Shown here in pieces: positions 8,346 to 16,314 of a DNA stretch of 43,938 bases. Under the pieces are notes generated by a model. The model was not told the origin of the DNA, searched no databases, and saw only the letters and a list, made by a program, of their open reading frames with translations. The translations under genes were made by a program, and so were the position numbers. Source of the stretch: an uncultured Bacteroidota bacterium (GTDB lineage Bacteria; Bacteroidota; Bacteroidia; Chitinophagales; Chitinophagaceae); the NCBI GenBank assembly GCA_903881585.1, contig CAIRTW010000021.1:1-43938 (forward strand), in the 5' to 3' direction. Position 1 is the stretch's first letter. The number at the start of each line of letters is the position of its first letter.

Positions 8346-9626
8346 CTAATTTCCCACAGCAGATTCCAGGAATTCTTTGATGCAAGCATAAATGTATTGC
8401 AGCTCATCATTGCTAATGCAATAAGGCGGCAGTATGTATATGACGTTACCGATTGGGCGCATAATTATTTTCTTGCCCAGGAAGAAACGATACAGCACAT
8501 CGCGAATGCCTGTGTGGTAGGATGGGTTATCTGTTTTTAATTCCATAGCCAGGATCGTACCCGTTTGCCTTACGTCGGCAATTGCTTTATGTCCCTTAAT
8601 AGACGCTGCAAATTCCTTATGAGCGCCGATGATCCGGTTCCTGTTGTCTGCACAACTATCTTCCAGCAGAAGGTCCAGGCTGGCAAGGGCTGCGGCGCAG
8701 ATCGTAGGGTTTGCTGTAAAGGAATGGCCATGGTATAACATCTTAGCTCGGTCTTCATCATAAAAGGCGTCAAAAATGTCTTGCGTACAAGCAGTAACGC
8801 CCAGGGGCATTGAGCCGCCGGTGAGGCCTTTAGACAGGCATATCATATCCGGATGGGTCTTGATCTGGCTGCATGCAAACAGAGGCCCTGTACGGCCGAA
8901 ACCAGTCATTACTTCATCTGCAATAATATGCGCGTTGTACTTTTTGCATAAGCTAAAATAGGCTTCGAGCACATCTGCACTATACATGCACATACCAGCG
9001 GAGCCCTGCACCAATGGCTCTGCAATAAAAGCTGCAACATCTCCCTGCTGTAAAACACTTTCCAAAGCAGCGACGCTTTCCCCGTTGTCTTCAGCGCCCG
9101 GAAATGGGATGAATACTACATCGAATAAAAAATCAGTAAATGCCTCTGTAAACACACTCCTGCCGCTTACTGCCATTGCGCCAAATGTATCGCCATGGTA
9201 GGCGTTTTGCAGCGCCACCAGTTTTTTCTTTTTAATGCCTTTGTTCTTCCAGTATTGCAGCGACATCTTTATAGCTACTTCCACGGCCGTAGAGCCATTG
9301 TCTGAGTAAAAGATCTTTTGCATTTGGCCTGGAAGTATCTCCAGCAGCCGCTCTGCAAGCCTTACCGCTGGCTCGTGGGTAAAGCCTGCAAATATGCAGT
9401 GTTCCAGCATAGCTACCTGTTCACTTACCTTCTGTGCTATATAAGGATGGGCGTGGCCATGCAGGTTTACCCACCACGATGAAATGGCATCTAAGTACCT
9501 GTCTCCGTCTTCGTCAGTTAGCCATACACCTTCACCCTTTACAATGGCTATAGCCTCTGGCCATGCCTTCATAGGGGTGTATGGGTGCCAGATCACCTCA
9601 CGGTCGCGCTCTTTAATTGTTCTCAA
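8346..9626 (-). CDS. bioA: Adenosylmethionine-8-amino-7-oxononanoate aminotransferase BioA
   Basis: This 426-residue class III PLP aminotransferase converts KAPA to DAPA with SAM as amino donor, the antepenultimate step of biotin synthesis. It shows the BioA-specific WHPYTPM and SSWWVNLHGHAHP segments, the SDNGSTAVEVAIKM region, the PLP-binding Asp237 in ADEVMTGFGRTG, and Schiff-base Lys266 in LSKGLTGG. YHGHSFTANP completes the active site. Its start overlaps the bioD stop by 4 bp (ATGA type), so the two are translationally coupled. Last gene of the bio operon. Confidence 0.96.
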   Translation of the reverse strand: MRTIKERDREVIWHPYTPMKAWPEAIAIVKGEGVWLTDEDGDRYLDAISSWWVNLHGHAHPYIAQKVSEQVAMLEHCIFAGFTHEPAVRLAERLLEILPGQMQKIFYSDNGSTAVEVAIKMSLQYWKNKGIKKKKLVALQNAYHGDTFGAMAVSGRSVFTEAFTDFLFDVVFIPFPGAEDNGESVAALESVLQQGDVAAFIAEPLVQGSAGMCMYSADVLEAYFSLCKKYNAHIIADEVMTGFGRTGPLFACSQIKTHPDMICLSKGLTGGSMPLGVTACTQDIFDAFYDEDRAKMLYHGHSFTANPTICAAALASLDLLLEDSCADNRNRIIGAHKEFAASIKGHKAIADVRQTGTILAMELKTDNPSYHTGIRDVLYRFFLGKKIIMRPIGNVIYILPPYCISNDELQYIYACIKEFLESAVGN

Positions 9627-10255
9627 AATTCAATTGCTAAAAGTGAATGTTTTATTTCTGCTGCACAGGCCTGTATCGAAGCGCTGTCCAGGCTTTCAAA
9701 ATGAGGTATCCGTGCCATGATGGGTATTTTGGAATACTGCGTAATAAAGTTTTCAGAGGATTCATTGGCAATTCCATTCACTACTGTTCCCAGCAGGTTG
9801 ATGCCTCTGCTCTTCAGCACCTCTATACTCATTAAAGTATGGTTGATGCTGCCCAGGTAATTTTGCGTTACAAGGATGGCTGGCATTTTATAATGCGCCA
9901 CGAAGTCTGCCATAGTTGTATGTGCAGACATGGGGGATAGAATACCACCGGCTGTTTCTACAAGTAACGTCTTGTCTGTTGGGGGCCAGATAAATTTTGT
10001 ATAGTCTATTTGCACCCCATCTATTTCCGCTGCGGCATGAGGCGATAACGGCTGCGATAACAATATTGCCTCATCGTGTACGCGACTGTTTCCATTGGTC
10101 AGTAAGTTTTTTACCAGCAGCATATCGCGTTCTTCCGTACCTGCCTGTACTGGCTTCCAGTAGTCTGCGCCCATCGCCTCAGCTATTACCGCGGAGGCTA
10201 TCGTTTTGCCGATGCCTGTATGAATGCCCAGAATGGCTATGAATCTTTGAGTCAA
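9623..10255 (-). CDS. bioD: Dethiobiotin synthetase BioD
   Basis: This 210-residue P-loop ATPase closes the ureido ring of dethiobiotin from DAPA, CO2 and ATP. The Walker A variant reads GIHTGIGKT (residues 10-18), with VETAGGILSPM as the substrate-binding loop and VTQNYLGSINHT downstream. No ATG is available: an in-frame stop lies just upstream and the frame opens at TTG (10253-10255), giving a rare start that fits family length. It lies 18 bp downstream of the DUF1016 gene and overlaps bioA by 4 bp. The weak start codon may keep BioD levels low. Confidence 0.93.
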   Translation of the reverse strand: MTQRFIAILGIHTGIGKTIASAVIAEAMGADYWKPVQAGTEERDMLLVKNLLTNGNSRVHDEAILLSQPLSPHAAAEIDGVQIDYTKFIWPPTDKTLLVETAGGILSPMSAHTTMADFVAHYKMPAILVTQNYLGSINHTLMSIEVLKSRGINLLGTVVNGIANESSENFITQYSKIPIMARIPHFESLDSASIQACAAEIKHSLLAIEF

Positions 10256-10273
10256 AATATCTTTTATTTGTTT

Positions 10274-11374
10274 TTACAATTTCAGTATGTTTTCCCATTC
10301 TGCCTTTGTGGGAAGCATGCCTTTTAAATTTTTGGGCAATTGTTTTGATATTTGATACTCAGCTACACCTATAGGTTTTGAAGCAATTTTCAGTGCGTAT
10401 TCTACTTCAAGGTGGTCTTTATCCGGTACTAATAGAATGCCGATGCTTGGATTATCATCCGGTTGCTTCAGCTGGTCATCAACCAATTGTAAATAGTAAT
10501 CCAGTTTGCCTACAAATTCCGGCTCAAACTCCACAGTCTTTAGCTCAATAGCTATTATGCATTTTAATATCCGGTGATAAAACAGCAGGTCGATAAAGTA
10601 TTCTTTTTTTCCGAGAGTAAGCCTGTATTGATTTCCTATAAAGCAAAAACCATAGCCCAGTTCAAGCAGCAATCTTTTCACATTTTCCATGAGCCTACTT
10701 TCCATTTCCCGCTCAGTAACGGGGCGGTTAATATCCAGGAAGTCCAGTGAATAAACGCTTTTTATAGATTCTCTTGCTTGCTCCAGCAGGTTTTCAGGCA
10801 AAGTAAGTGTAAAATTATGCTGCCTTGGATGATCTGTAAAATGGCTGTAGGCATCTGCTTTTATTTGATGTAGTAATACTGCTCTGCTCCATCCATTTTT
10901 CAATGTAGCCATTAAGTAAAAAAGTCTCGCCTGTATATTTTTTACCTTTTGCAGAATTAAGATATTCTGTCCCCAAGGCACCATTGAAACCAACTGTTTA
11001 ATATTTTTCAAATGTGAAACAGCTTGTTTCACATTTGTGTTTTTCAAATCTGAAACAAGCTGTTTCACATTTATGGTTTTTGCAATTGTAGGCTGAGAAT
11101 ATTCTTCATAGAACTGTCGCATCAACCTGAGGTTACGAGGTGACCAGCTTGGCCCGGTACCTACTTTTTTCTGCAGGTCTATGCTTAGCTTTTCAACGAT
11201 AGCTGTGCCCCAGCCGTGCTGGGCTTGCCTTTCGATGATGAGCTGGCCAATCTCCCAATACATTAAATTTGCGGTCTGTTGCACAGACCTTGCTGCATGC
11301 AATTGTGAGCGCTGAACTAATTGCGCTATGTCATTCACTAAGGCTTTATAATCCTTGGTTTGTGCAGGTTTCAT
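10274..11374 (-). CDS. DUF1016/YhcG-family PD-(D/E)XK nuclease-like protein
   Basis: The 366-residue protein has the two-domain YhcG plan. The N-terminal DUF1016_N region (residues 1-95) includes YWEIGQLIIERQAQHGWG, KLSIDLQKKV and SPRNLRLMRQFYEEY. The C-terminal PD-(D/E)XK nuclease domain (about 195-345) has FIDLLFYHRILKCIIAIELK, with Asp and ExK catalytic positions, and GKLDYYL. Family members are associated with type I restriction loci and mobile DNA, but no hsd genes are here. Between the domains (about 100-133) is a three-copy repeat (VKQLVSDLKN, VKQAVSHLKN, IKQLVSMVPW) encoded by palindromic DNA. It sits between bioF and bioD and looks like an insertion into the biotin operon. Confidence 0.85.
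   Translation of the reverse strand: MKPAQTKDYKALVNDIAQLVQRSQLHAARSVQQTANLMYWEIGQLIIERQAQHGWGTAIVEKLSIDLQKKVGTGPSWSPRNLRLMRQFYEEYSQPTIAKTINVKQLVSDLKNTNVKQAVSHLKNIKQLVSMVPWGQNILILQKVKNIQARLFYLMATLKNGWSRAVLLHQIKADAYSHFTDHPRQHNFTLTLPENLLEQARESIKSVYSLDFLDINRPVTEREMESRLMENVKRLLLELGYGFCFIGNQYRLTLGKKEYFIDLLFYHRILKCIIAIELKTVEFEPEFVGKLDYYLQLVDDQLKQPDDNPSIGILLVPDKDHLEVEYALKIASKPIGVAEYQISKQLPKNLKGMLPTKAEWENILKL
10985..11072. repeat. Three in-frame palindromic repeat units inside the DUF1016 gene
   Basis: Unit at 11009-11037 is a perfect palindrome with 13-bp arms (CAAATGTGAAACA, 3 nt, TGTTTCACATTTG). Unit at 11046-11072 has 12-bp arms with one mismatch (AAATCTGAAACA, 3 nt, TGTTTCACATTT). A degenerate copy begins at 10985 (TGAAACCAACTGTTTAA). 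Spacings are 36 and 30 bp, multiples of three, so the frame is kept and each unit adds a VKQLVSxLKN-like peptide. Confidence 0.85.
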
Positions 11375-11397
11375 TCAGATCCGTTTAAAAGACTAAA

Positions 11398-11405
11398 CAA
11401 AGATA
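11398..11405 (-). promoter_or_regulatory. -7 element before the DUF1016 gene, inside the bio operon
   Basis: TATCTTTG on the minus strand, 24 bp upstream of the DUF1016 ATG in the 60-bp bioF-DUF1016 gap. No correctly spaced -33 element was found. If real, it lets the nuclease gene, and perhaps bioD-bioA, be transcribed independently of bioB-bioF. Confidence 0.45.
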
Positions 11406-11434
11406 TAAACCTCTTTTCCGAAAATATACACTTA

Positions 11435-12598
11435 TCACTTATTGGCATTGAGCACACAAATCAATAGGTCTATTTGTTCTCTTGTATTAAAACTATGCAG
11501 GCATACCCTCAACCTTTCCATACCTAGCGGAACAGTAGGATATAGTATAGGCCGCACTTCCAGCCCGGCGCCTTGTAGCTTTGCGGCCAGTACCCTGCAT
11601 TGCTCGTTGCTGCTAACAACCAGCGCTTGTATCGGGCTTACACTATCCTTCCATACTTCCATTGCTGTTTCAGCGACCCGGGTTCTGAAATAAGCGATCA
11701 ACTCGTGCAGTTGTGAATTGCCAAAACTATGTTCGGACAGGTATTGATATGCGGTGTGGATAGCATGAAGCGAATGCCCGGGCAATGCTGTAGTGTATAT
11801 GAACGGCCTCGCGAAATTGATCAGGTATTGTTTCAGTGTATTATTACCCACTACCGCTGCGCCATGGCAGCCCAGCGCCTTACCGAAGGTATGTACCCGC
11901 GCAAAGATCTTATCCTGCAGGCCAAGTGTACAAACCAGGCCCTCGCCATGTGCGCCTATCACACCAGTAGCATGTGCTTCGTCCACTATAAGTTGTGCAT
12001 CATATTGCCCGCAGAGGTGCACCACATCTGCCAGTGGCGTCATATCTCCATCCATGGAGTAAACGGATTCCACAACTACTATTACAGGCCCATCTGCGGT
12101 ATGTTTTTTTAGTTTTTCTTCCAGGTCGCTAAGGTCGTTATGGGCAAACCTGTATTTGCGGTTGCATTGACTGAGGCGTATACCATCTATGATGCTTGCA
12201 TGACACAGCTCATCGGATAAGATGGTGCTATGCCGGTTGGTGATACTTGCCAGCAAACCCATGTTGGCATCATATCCTGAATTGAAAAGTAATGCTGCCT
12301 CTGCCTTGTGAAAAGACGCGATCGTATGTTCCAGTATTTCGACCTGCTCATTATTACCGGATAGCAGGCGTGAGCCGGTTGAGCCGGTGCTATCTATATC
12401 ATCCTTGCGCATCAGCTCTGCCAATGTCCCGGTGGTTGCGAGGCCAAGGTAGTCGTTTGAAAAAAAATCAATTGCTGACCGTTTCGTAGTGAGCATCCTC
12501 AGATTGCCGGCCAGAGTCCTTTCGTTCAGTTTGTCCGCCAGGTATTGTTCAACACGGTTCATGCTCATGGAGATTAATCTGGAGTATTTGGTTCCCAT
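11435..12598 (-). CDS. bioF: 8-amino-7-oxononanoate synthase BioF
   Basis: A 387-residue alpha-oxoamine synthase family PLP enzyme. In the biotin pathway it condenses a pimeloyl thioester with L-alanine to KAPA. Visible motifs: FFSNDYLGLA near 45, GSTGSRLLSGN, PLP-contacting Asp206 in VDEAHATG, and Schiff-base Lys240 in HTFGKALGCHGA. The assignment as BioF rather than a 2-amino-3-ketobutyrate ligase or a sphingolipid-type synthase rests on operon context with bioB, bioD and bioA. The start is uncertain: ATG at 12598 lies 8 bp after a strong hairpin, while in-frame ATGs at 12568 and 12562 would give MSMNRVEQYL, closer to typical BioF N-termini. Confidence 0.92.
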   Translation of the reverse strand: MGTKYSRLISMSMNRVEQYLADKLNERTLAGNLRMLTTKRSAIDFFSNDYLGLATTGTLAELMRKDDIDSTGSTGSRLLSGNNEQVEILEHTIASFHKAEAALLFNSGYDANMGLLASITNRHSTILSDELCHASIIDGIRLSQCNRKYRFAHNDLSDLEEKLKKHTADGPVIVVVESVYSMDGDMTPLADVVHLCGQYDAQLIVDEAHATGVIGAHGEGLVCTLGLQDKIFARVHTFGKALGCHGAAVVGNNTLKQYLINFARPFIYTTALPGHSLHAIHTAYQYLSEHSFGNSQLHELIAYFRTRVAETAMEVWKDSVSPIQALVVSSNEQCRVLAAKLQGAGLEVRPILYPTVPLGMERLRVCLHSFNTREQIDLLICVLNANK

Positions 12599-12606
12599 TA
12601 AAACCA

Positions 12607-12634
12607 GTTGCCCCAGCCAAAAGGCCGGGGCAAC
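12607..12634 (-). other. Intercistronic hairpin between bioB and bioF
   Basis: GTTGCCCCGGCC, loop TTTT, GGCTGGGGCAAC on the minus strand: a 12-bp stem with one mismatch. No run of T follows. It may be a weak terminator or attenuator, an RNA-stability element, or a structure occluding the bioF initiation region. Confidence 0.6.
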
Positions 12635-12644
12635 TCAATTATTA

Positions 12645-13652
12645 CTATGCGCTGGCTTCCGCCATTTCTCTTTTCTTGTCTTTCGGATGACCATCTGCAA
12701 ATGCAGCTTTTGGTGTCAATCCAAGTATGCGGAACATGTCCTTATCAGCATTGTATTCCGGGTTGGGCGTAGTGAGCAACTTATCACCAGCAAATATGGA
12801 ATTGGCACCGGCCATAAAGCACATTGCCTGCTCAGATACAGAAAGTTCCAGTCTTCCAGCCGAGAGACGCACTGCCGAATGTGGCATTACAATACGGGCA
12901 GTAGCGATCATTCGAACTAGTTCATCAAACGGCACACGACTGTTATCTGCCAGTGGTGTGCCGGCTACAGGCACCAATACATTTATCGGCACAGACTCGG
13001 GATGTTCTGGCAAGTTGCAAAGTGTTTGCAACATGCCTATGCGGTCGTTCGTAGTCTCGCCAAGGCCTATGATGCCACCACTGCATACACTTATACCTGC
13101 CTTGCGCACATTGGATATTGTGTTCAGACGGTCATCATAAGTGCGTGTTGTGATCACCTCGCTATAGTGTTCTTCAGATGTATCTATGTTGTGGTTGTAC
13201 GCGTAGAGCCCGGCACTTGCCAACCGCTCGGCCTGGTGCGGCGTGAGCATACCCAGTGTACAGCATACTTCCATATCCAGGCTATTCACGGCCCTCACCA
13301 TATCTATCACACGGTCAAAATCCCTGTTATCCCTCACTTCCCGCCATGCAGCACCCATGCAGAAACGTGAAGCCCCACCGGCCTTAGCATTCTCTGCCGC
13401 AGCAAGGACCTCATCTACTTTCATGAGGGCATGTACCTTCACATCTGTATGATACCGTGCTGCCTGTGGGCAGTAGGCGCAGTCTTCAGAACAGCCCCCT
13501 GTCTTTATAGAGAGCAGGCTGCTTATCTGTACCTCACCGAAAACATGGTTCTGGCGATGCACATTTGCGGCATCCAATACCAGCGACAATAAAGGGCGCT
13601 CGTATATCTCACTGATCTCTTCTCTTGTCCAATTATGGCGAATATCACTCAT
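12645..13652 (-). CDS. bioB: Biotin synthase BioB
   Basis: This 335-residue radical-SAM enzyme inserts sulfur into dethiobiotin, the last step of biotin synthesis. The radical-SAM cluster ligands are Cys54, Cys58 and Cys61 in [12 protein letters not shown]. Further BioB signatures are [33 protein letters not shown] (auxiliary cluster region) and [10 protein letters not shown] with the conserved Arg. First gene of the minus-strand bio operon. bioC, bioH or other pimeloyl-chain genes and birA are absent from the window. Length is normal. Confidence 0.97.
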   Translation of the reverse strand: MSDIRHNWTREEISEIYERPLLSLVLDAANVHRQNHVFGEVQISSLLSIKTGGCSEDCAYCPQAARYHTDVKVHALMKVDEVLAAAENAKAGGASRFCMGAAWREVRDNRDFDRVIDMVRAVNSLDMEVCCTLGMLTPHQAERLASAGLYAYNHNIDTSEEHYSEVITTRTYDDRLNTISNVRKAGISVCSGGIIGLGETTNDRIGMLQTLCNLPEHPESVPINVLVPVAGTPLADNSRVPFDELVRMIATARIVMPHSAVRLSAGRLELSVSEQAMCFMAGANSIFAGDKLLTTPNPEYNADKDMFRILGLTPKAAFADGHPKDKKREMAEASA

Positions 13653-13672
13653 TTGTACATGAATTTATCCGG

Positions 13673-13704
13673 CGAAACTATTGGATTTTCGGCAGGAATG
13701 GAAA
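13673..13704 (-). promoter_or_regulatory. Possible bioB promoter
   Basis: On the minus strand TTTC (13701-13704), a 20-nt spacer, and TAGTTTCG (13673-13680), with one mismatch in each half. It begins 20 bp before the ATG at 13652. No clear BirA-type palindrome was seen. Confidence 0.3.
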
Positions 13705-13727
13705 TTTTTCGGGTTTCACGGCTTTTC

Positions 13728-14162
13728 TCACTGCGGTTGTCCCGAGCCATTTGTTAGCAAATTGTGCAGGCTTCCGGTTATGTGTCCGTTCCATCCCGTT
13801 TTGCAATCTTCATAACATTCCACTCCCGGAAACAGCCCAATGTGGGTCATATCGACTTGAGTAACGCCTGCATTTGAAGATATGTCCCAGGCAACGCTGG
13901 TGTCTGTCCATTCCGTTTTATTGTTCAGCCAAGGCAGGTAGCAGTCGGCAACATACCACACAACTCTTTTTTCGGGAATTGCCTCGGTGATCTCGAAGTC
14001 AACTTTTGTTTCACCGAATTTAACGGTAAAGGTGTCACCAACAGAGACGGCCCGTCCCTCGAAATTTTTCGCCCACCACGCGCCTACATTTGCAATGCCG
14101 GCAAAAGCCGCAGCAGGTGTTACATCCGCAGATATACTGCAGTGATAATTTTTCTGTTCCAT
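13728..14162 (-). CDS. SRPBCC (AHSA1/START-like) domain protein
   Basis: The 144-residue protein has the SRPBCC helix-grip fold pattern of small AHSA1-type proteins: an N-terminal beta strand then TPAAAFAGIANVGAWWA (the common VWxxltd-like helix), KVDFEITEAIPEKRVVWYV, and a C-terminal helix (GWNGHITGSLHNLL). Ligand unknown. It starts 3 bp after the ArsR gene stop and is the third gene of an operon with another SRPBCC gene and an ArsR repressor, a very common pairing in which the ArsR-type protein controls its SRPBCC partner genes. Confidence 0.8.
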   Translation of the reverse strand: MEQKNYHCSISADVTPAAAFAGIANVGAWWAKNFEGRAVSVGDTFTVKFGETKVDFEITEAIPEKRVVWYVADCYLPWLNNKTEWTDTSVAWDISSNAGVTQVDMTHIGLFPGVECYEDCKTGWNGHITGSLHNLLTNGSGQPQ

Positions 14163-14165
14163 AAC

Positions 14166-14486
14166 TTAGTCGTGTTTTTTGTTTAACAGATTTTCTAGAT
14201 TTTTCAGTTTTGACGTCCAGAACTTATCGAAGTAATTCATCCAGTCCTGTAGTTCTTTAAATCCATCCTGCTTTAGCGTGCAGTGCCGTTCCCTGCCTAT
14301 ATCCTGTATAGATATGAACCCTGCCCCTGCCAGTATCTTTATATGCTTGGACACAGCGGGACGGCTCATGTCGAAGTTCTCAGCCAGGCTATTTATGGTC
14401 AGGCTGCTATATGACAACAACTGCAGCATATGCCTCCTGCTTGGGTCGGCTATTACCTGGAAGGTATCAAGCTTCGGTTGTATCAT
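14166..14486 (-). CDS. ArsR/SmtB-family winged-helix transcriptional repressor
   Basis: The 106-residue protein shows the ArsR winged helix: FQVIADPSRRHMLQLLS, then SLTINSLAENFDMSRPAVSKHIKIL (recognition helix) and a wing containing IGRERHC. No metal-binding CxC motif is present, so a metal-responsive role is unlikely. It overlaps the upstream SRPBCC gene by 20 bp and is followed at 3 bp by a second SRPBCC gene. Two matched palindromes around the operon promoter (14926-14969) are its probable autoregulatory operators. Confidence 0.9.
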   Translation of the reverse strand: MIQPKLDTFQVIADPSRRHMLQLLSYSSLTINSLAENFDMSRPAVSKHIKILAGAGFISIQDIGRERHCTLKQDGFKELQDWMNYFDKFWTSKLKNLENLLNKKHD

Positions 14487-14919
14487 GTTTTGCGTTGTTT
14501 ATAAGTACCGGTATTTTTTGTGTATTCTGCCTCCAGCCATCGTTCATAATTGAATAAACCATCGGGTGCAGTTGGTCTGTAAAGCCAGTATGAACTAATT
14601 GCAGTTCAGTACCATTGTCTTTTTCGACCAAGGTCCAGACAACGACCGAGTCCAGCGTGATCGTGCCGTCGGTTCCCCCACCTTTCCACGAATAGGAAAG
14701 TTTTTTCAGCGGTACGATCTCCAGCACTTTGCAATAGACAATACCACTAAAGTTAAAATTCGGCAGCGGGTTGTGCCGGAATTGGAATTCATGCCCCAGT
14801 ACGGGCTGAAAATCATTTTTCATTAGCCATAATTCCATCAGTTCTGGCCTTGTCAGGTATTCCCAGACTTCACTGGGCGTTCTATTGACAAACAATATTT
14901 GATTAATGCTCTTTTCCAT
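14467..14919 (-). CDS. SRPBCC (AHSA1-like) domain protein
   Basis: This 150-residue first gene of the ArsR operon shows the AHSA1/activator-of-Hsp90-like layout: RTPSEVWEYLTRPELMELW, FQPVLGHEFQFR, LEIVPLKKLSYSW, VVVWTLVEKDNGTELQLVHTGF, and a C-terminal helix ending MNDGWRQNTQKI. The family binds hydrophobic ligands or acts in stress responses; no specific ligand can be given. Its 3' end overlaps the arsR-like gene by 20 bp. The leader is about 25 nt and overlaps the second operator copy. Confidence 0.82.
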   Translation of the reverse strand: MEKSINQILFVNRTPSEVWEYLTRPELMELWLMKNDFQPVLGHEFQFRHNPLPNFNFSGIVYCKVLEIVPLKKLSYSWKGGGTDGTITLDSVVVWTLVEKDNGTELQLVHTGFTDQLHPMVYSIMNDGWRQNTQKIPVLINNAKHDTTEA

Positions 14920-14925
14920 ATTTGT

Positions 14926-14969
14926 GTAACTTTTAAGTTACGCAAATATATAGGTAACTTTTGAGTTAC
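14926..14969. promoter_or_regulatory. Twin palindromic operators of the ArsR/SRPBCC operon
   Basis: Two 16-bp dyads 28 bp apart: GTAACTTTTAAGTTAC (14926-14941, 7-bp arms) and GTAACTTTTGAGTTAC (14954-14969, 6-bp arms). Each is followed by GCAAAT, giving 22-nt direct repeats with one difference. One copy lies in the promoter spacer and the other over the likely transcription start. Confidence 0.75.
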
Positions 14970-14974
14970 GCAAA
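14943..14974 (-). promoter_or_regulatory. Promoter of the SRPBCC/ArsR operon
   Basis: On the minus strand TTTG (14971-14974), a 20-nt spacer, TATATTTG (14943-14950): a perfect Bacteroidota-type promoter, 24 bp from the start codon and interleaved with the operator palindromes. Confidence 0.75.
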
Positions 14975-15084
14975 TTTTTCATGATTTTTTTACACGGTAG
15001 TTTTGGGGCTTCACAAAAGGATGATGTCAAAATTATGGGCACCCGGGAATAAAGTATGTTTATCTTGTAGTAAAACCAACCATT

Positions 15085-15873
15085 ATGGCAAAAAGAACAA
15101 TTGTATTTATTCACGGATTATGGATACACAGCAGCTCGTGGCAGCCTTGGATGGATTTCTTTAACCGGAATGGTTATGAAACGCTGAACCCCGGCTGGCC
15201 TGGCGATGCGGCTACTGTTGCAGGATGCAGGGCCAACCCACTGGCAATAGCGAACCGCGGCGTCACTGAAATAGCAGATAGCTATGCGAAGATAATAGCC
15301 GCAATGCCGGCCCCGCCCATAGTTATCGGGCACTCTTTTGGCGGCCTTATTGCCCAGATAATTTTGGGGCGTGGTATTGCTGCGGCTGGTATTGCAATTG
15401 ACCCTGCGCCCATAAAAGGGGTGTGGCAGTTGCCGCTTTCAGCCCTCCGGGCGTCACTGCCGGTGTTAGGTAATCCGTTCAATCTTAAAAAAGCAAAGTC
15501 ATTGACGTTCGATCAGTTCAGATATGGTTTTGCAAATGCTGTGCCCGAACAGGAAGCACGGGAGCTTTATGACCGCTGGACAATACCGGCCCCATGCCGC
15601 CCACTTTTCCAGGCGGCAACAGCCAGTTTATTCGGATCAGGGACCAAGGTAAATACTACGAATGCAACCCGCGGCCCTTTACTCATCACCGGTGGTGAAA
15701 AAGACAATATAGCACCTCCTATTCTGGGTAAAGCCTCATTGAAAAAATATAACTCCTCAGTGGTATCAGAATTCAAATCATTTGAGGGGCGTGGCCATTC
15801 TCTTATTTTAGATCATGGGTGGGAAGAGGTTGCAGCGTTTGCACTCTTGTGGCTCAATAACAAGGGTTTTTAG
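15085..15873 (+). CDS. Alpha/beta-fold hydrolase
   Basis: The 262-residue protein has the full alpha/beta hydrolase triad: nucleophile Ser84 in GHSFGG, acid Asp207 in TGGEKDNIAPP, and base His238 in GRGHSLILD. An oxyanion-type HGLW motif is at 10-13. No signal peptide is present, so it is cytoplasmic. The closest general type is the small esterase/lipase-like hydrolase group often annotated only as alpha/beta hydrolase; the substrate is unknown. It is divergent from the SRPBCC/ArsR operon. Although biotin genes are near, nothing marks it as BioH and it is not in their operon. Confidence 0.88.
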   Translation: MAKRTIVFIHGLWIHSSSWQPWMDFFNRNGYETLNPGWPGDAATVAGCRANPLAIANRGVTEIADSYAKIIAAMPAPPIVIGHSFGGLIAQIILGRGIAAAGIAIDPAPIKGVWQLPLSALRASLPVLGNPFNLKKAKSLTFDQFRYGFANAVPEQEARELYDRWTIPAPCRPLFQAATASLFGSGTKVNTTNATRGPLLITGGEKDNIAPPILGKASLKKYNSSVVSEFKSFEGRGHSLILDHGWEEVAAFALLWLNNKGF

Positions 15874-15912
15874 TATATAGCAGTGTGCGTATATTTTTTC
15901 GAAAATCTATCC

Positions 15913-16314
15913 TTAGCCTACCAGCACCTTCAGCCCTTCTGAGATATATTTCTGCACATCACGATCTATGCTAATCAATGTATAACCATTCTGAATGGCC
16001 TGCCAGATCAACATGCGTTCAAATGGGTCTTTATGATAAGTCGCCTTAAGTCTATGATAGGTACTGCTGTCGAAGGCAGATAAGGGTTCAATTTCGAAAC
16101 CCATCTGTAAACATGTGCCGGGAACTTCATCGGGTGAAAGTCCCGTGATCTCCAACTTGCCGATCGAGCTCTTAAGTGATACTTCCCAAAAACTAATAGT
16201 GCTGACTATAATCCTGTTGTCCGGATCGGTAATTATATCTTTCAGGTTTTTCGATAATTTCTTGGAGTCAGAAATTGTCCATAGCATATAATGAGTGTCA
16301 AGTAAATAATTCAT
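15913..16314 (-). CDS. PIN-domain toxin, VapC type
   Basis: This 133-residue PIN-domain ribonuclease has the expected acidic metal site: Asp6 in LLDTHYMLW, Glu44 in SFWEVSLK, Asp96 in HKDPFERMLIWQA, and Asp117/Asp119 in ISIDRDV. The LDTHxxLW start and DPFDR-like motif define the PIN subgroup paired with Phd/YefM antitoxins. Its ATG overlaps the antitoxin stop by 4 bp. VapC toxins cleave tRNA or rRNA, but the target here is not predictable. All catalytic acids are intact. Confidence 0.92.
   Translation of the reverse strand: MNYLLDTHYMLWTISDSKKLSKNLKDIITDPDNRIIVSTISFWEVSLKSSIGKLEITGLSPDEVPGTCLQMGFEIEPLSAFDSSTYHRLKATYHKDPFERMLIWQAIQNGYTLISIDRDVQKYISEGLKVLVG

Noticed and set aside
15085-15873. 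BioH identity for the alpha/beta hydrolase
   Set aside because: It has only general hydrolase motifs, is on the other strand and is separated from the bio operon by an unrelated regulated operon.
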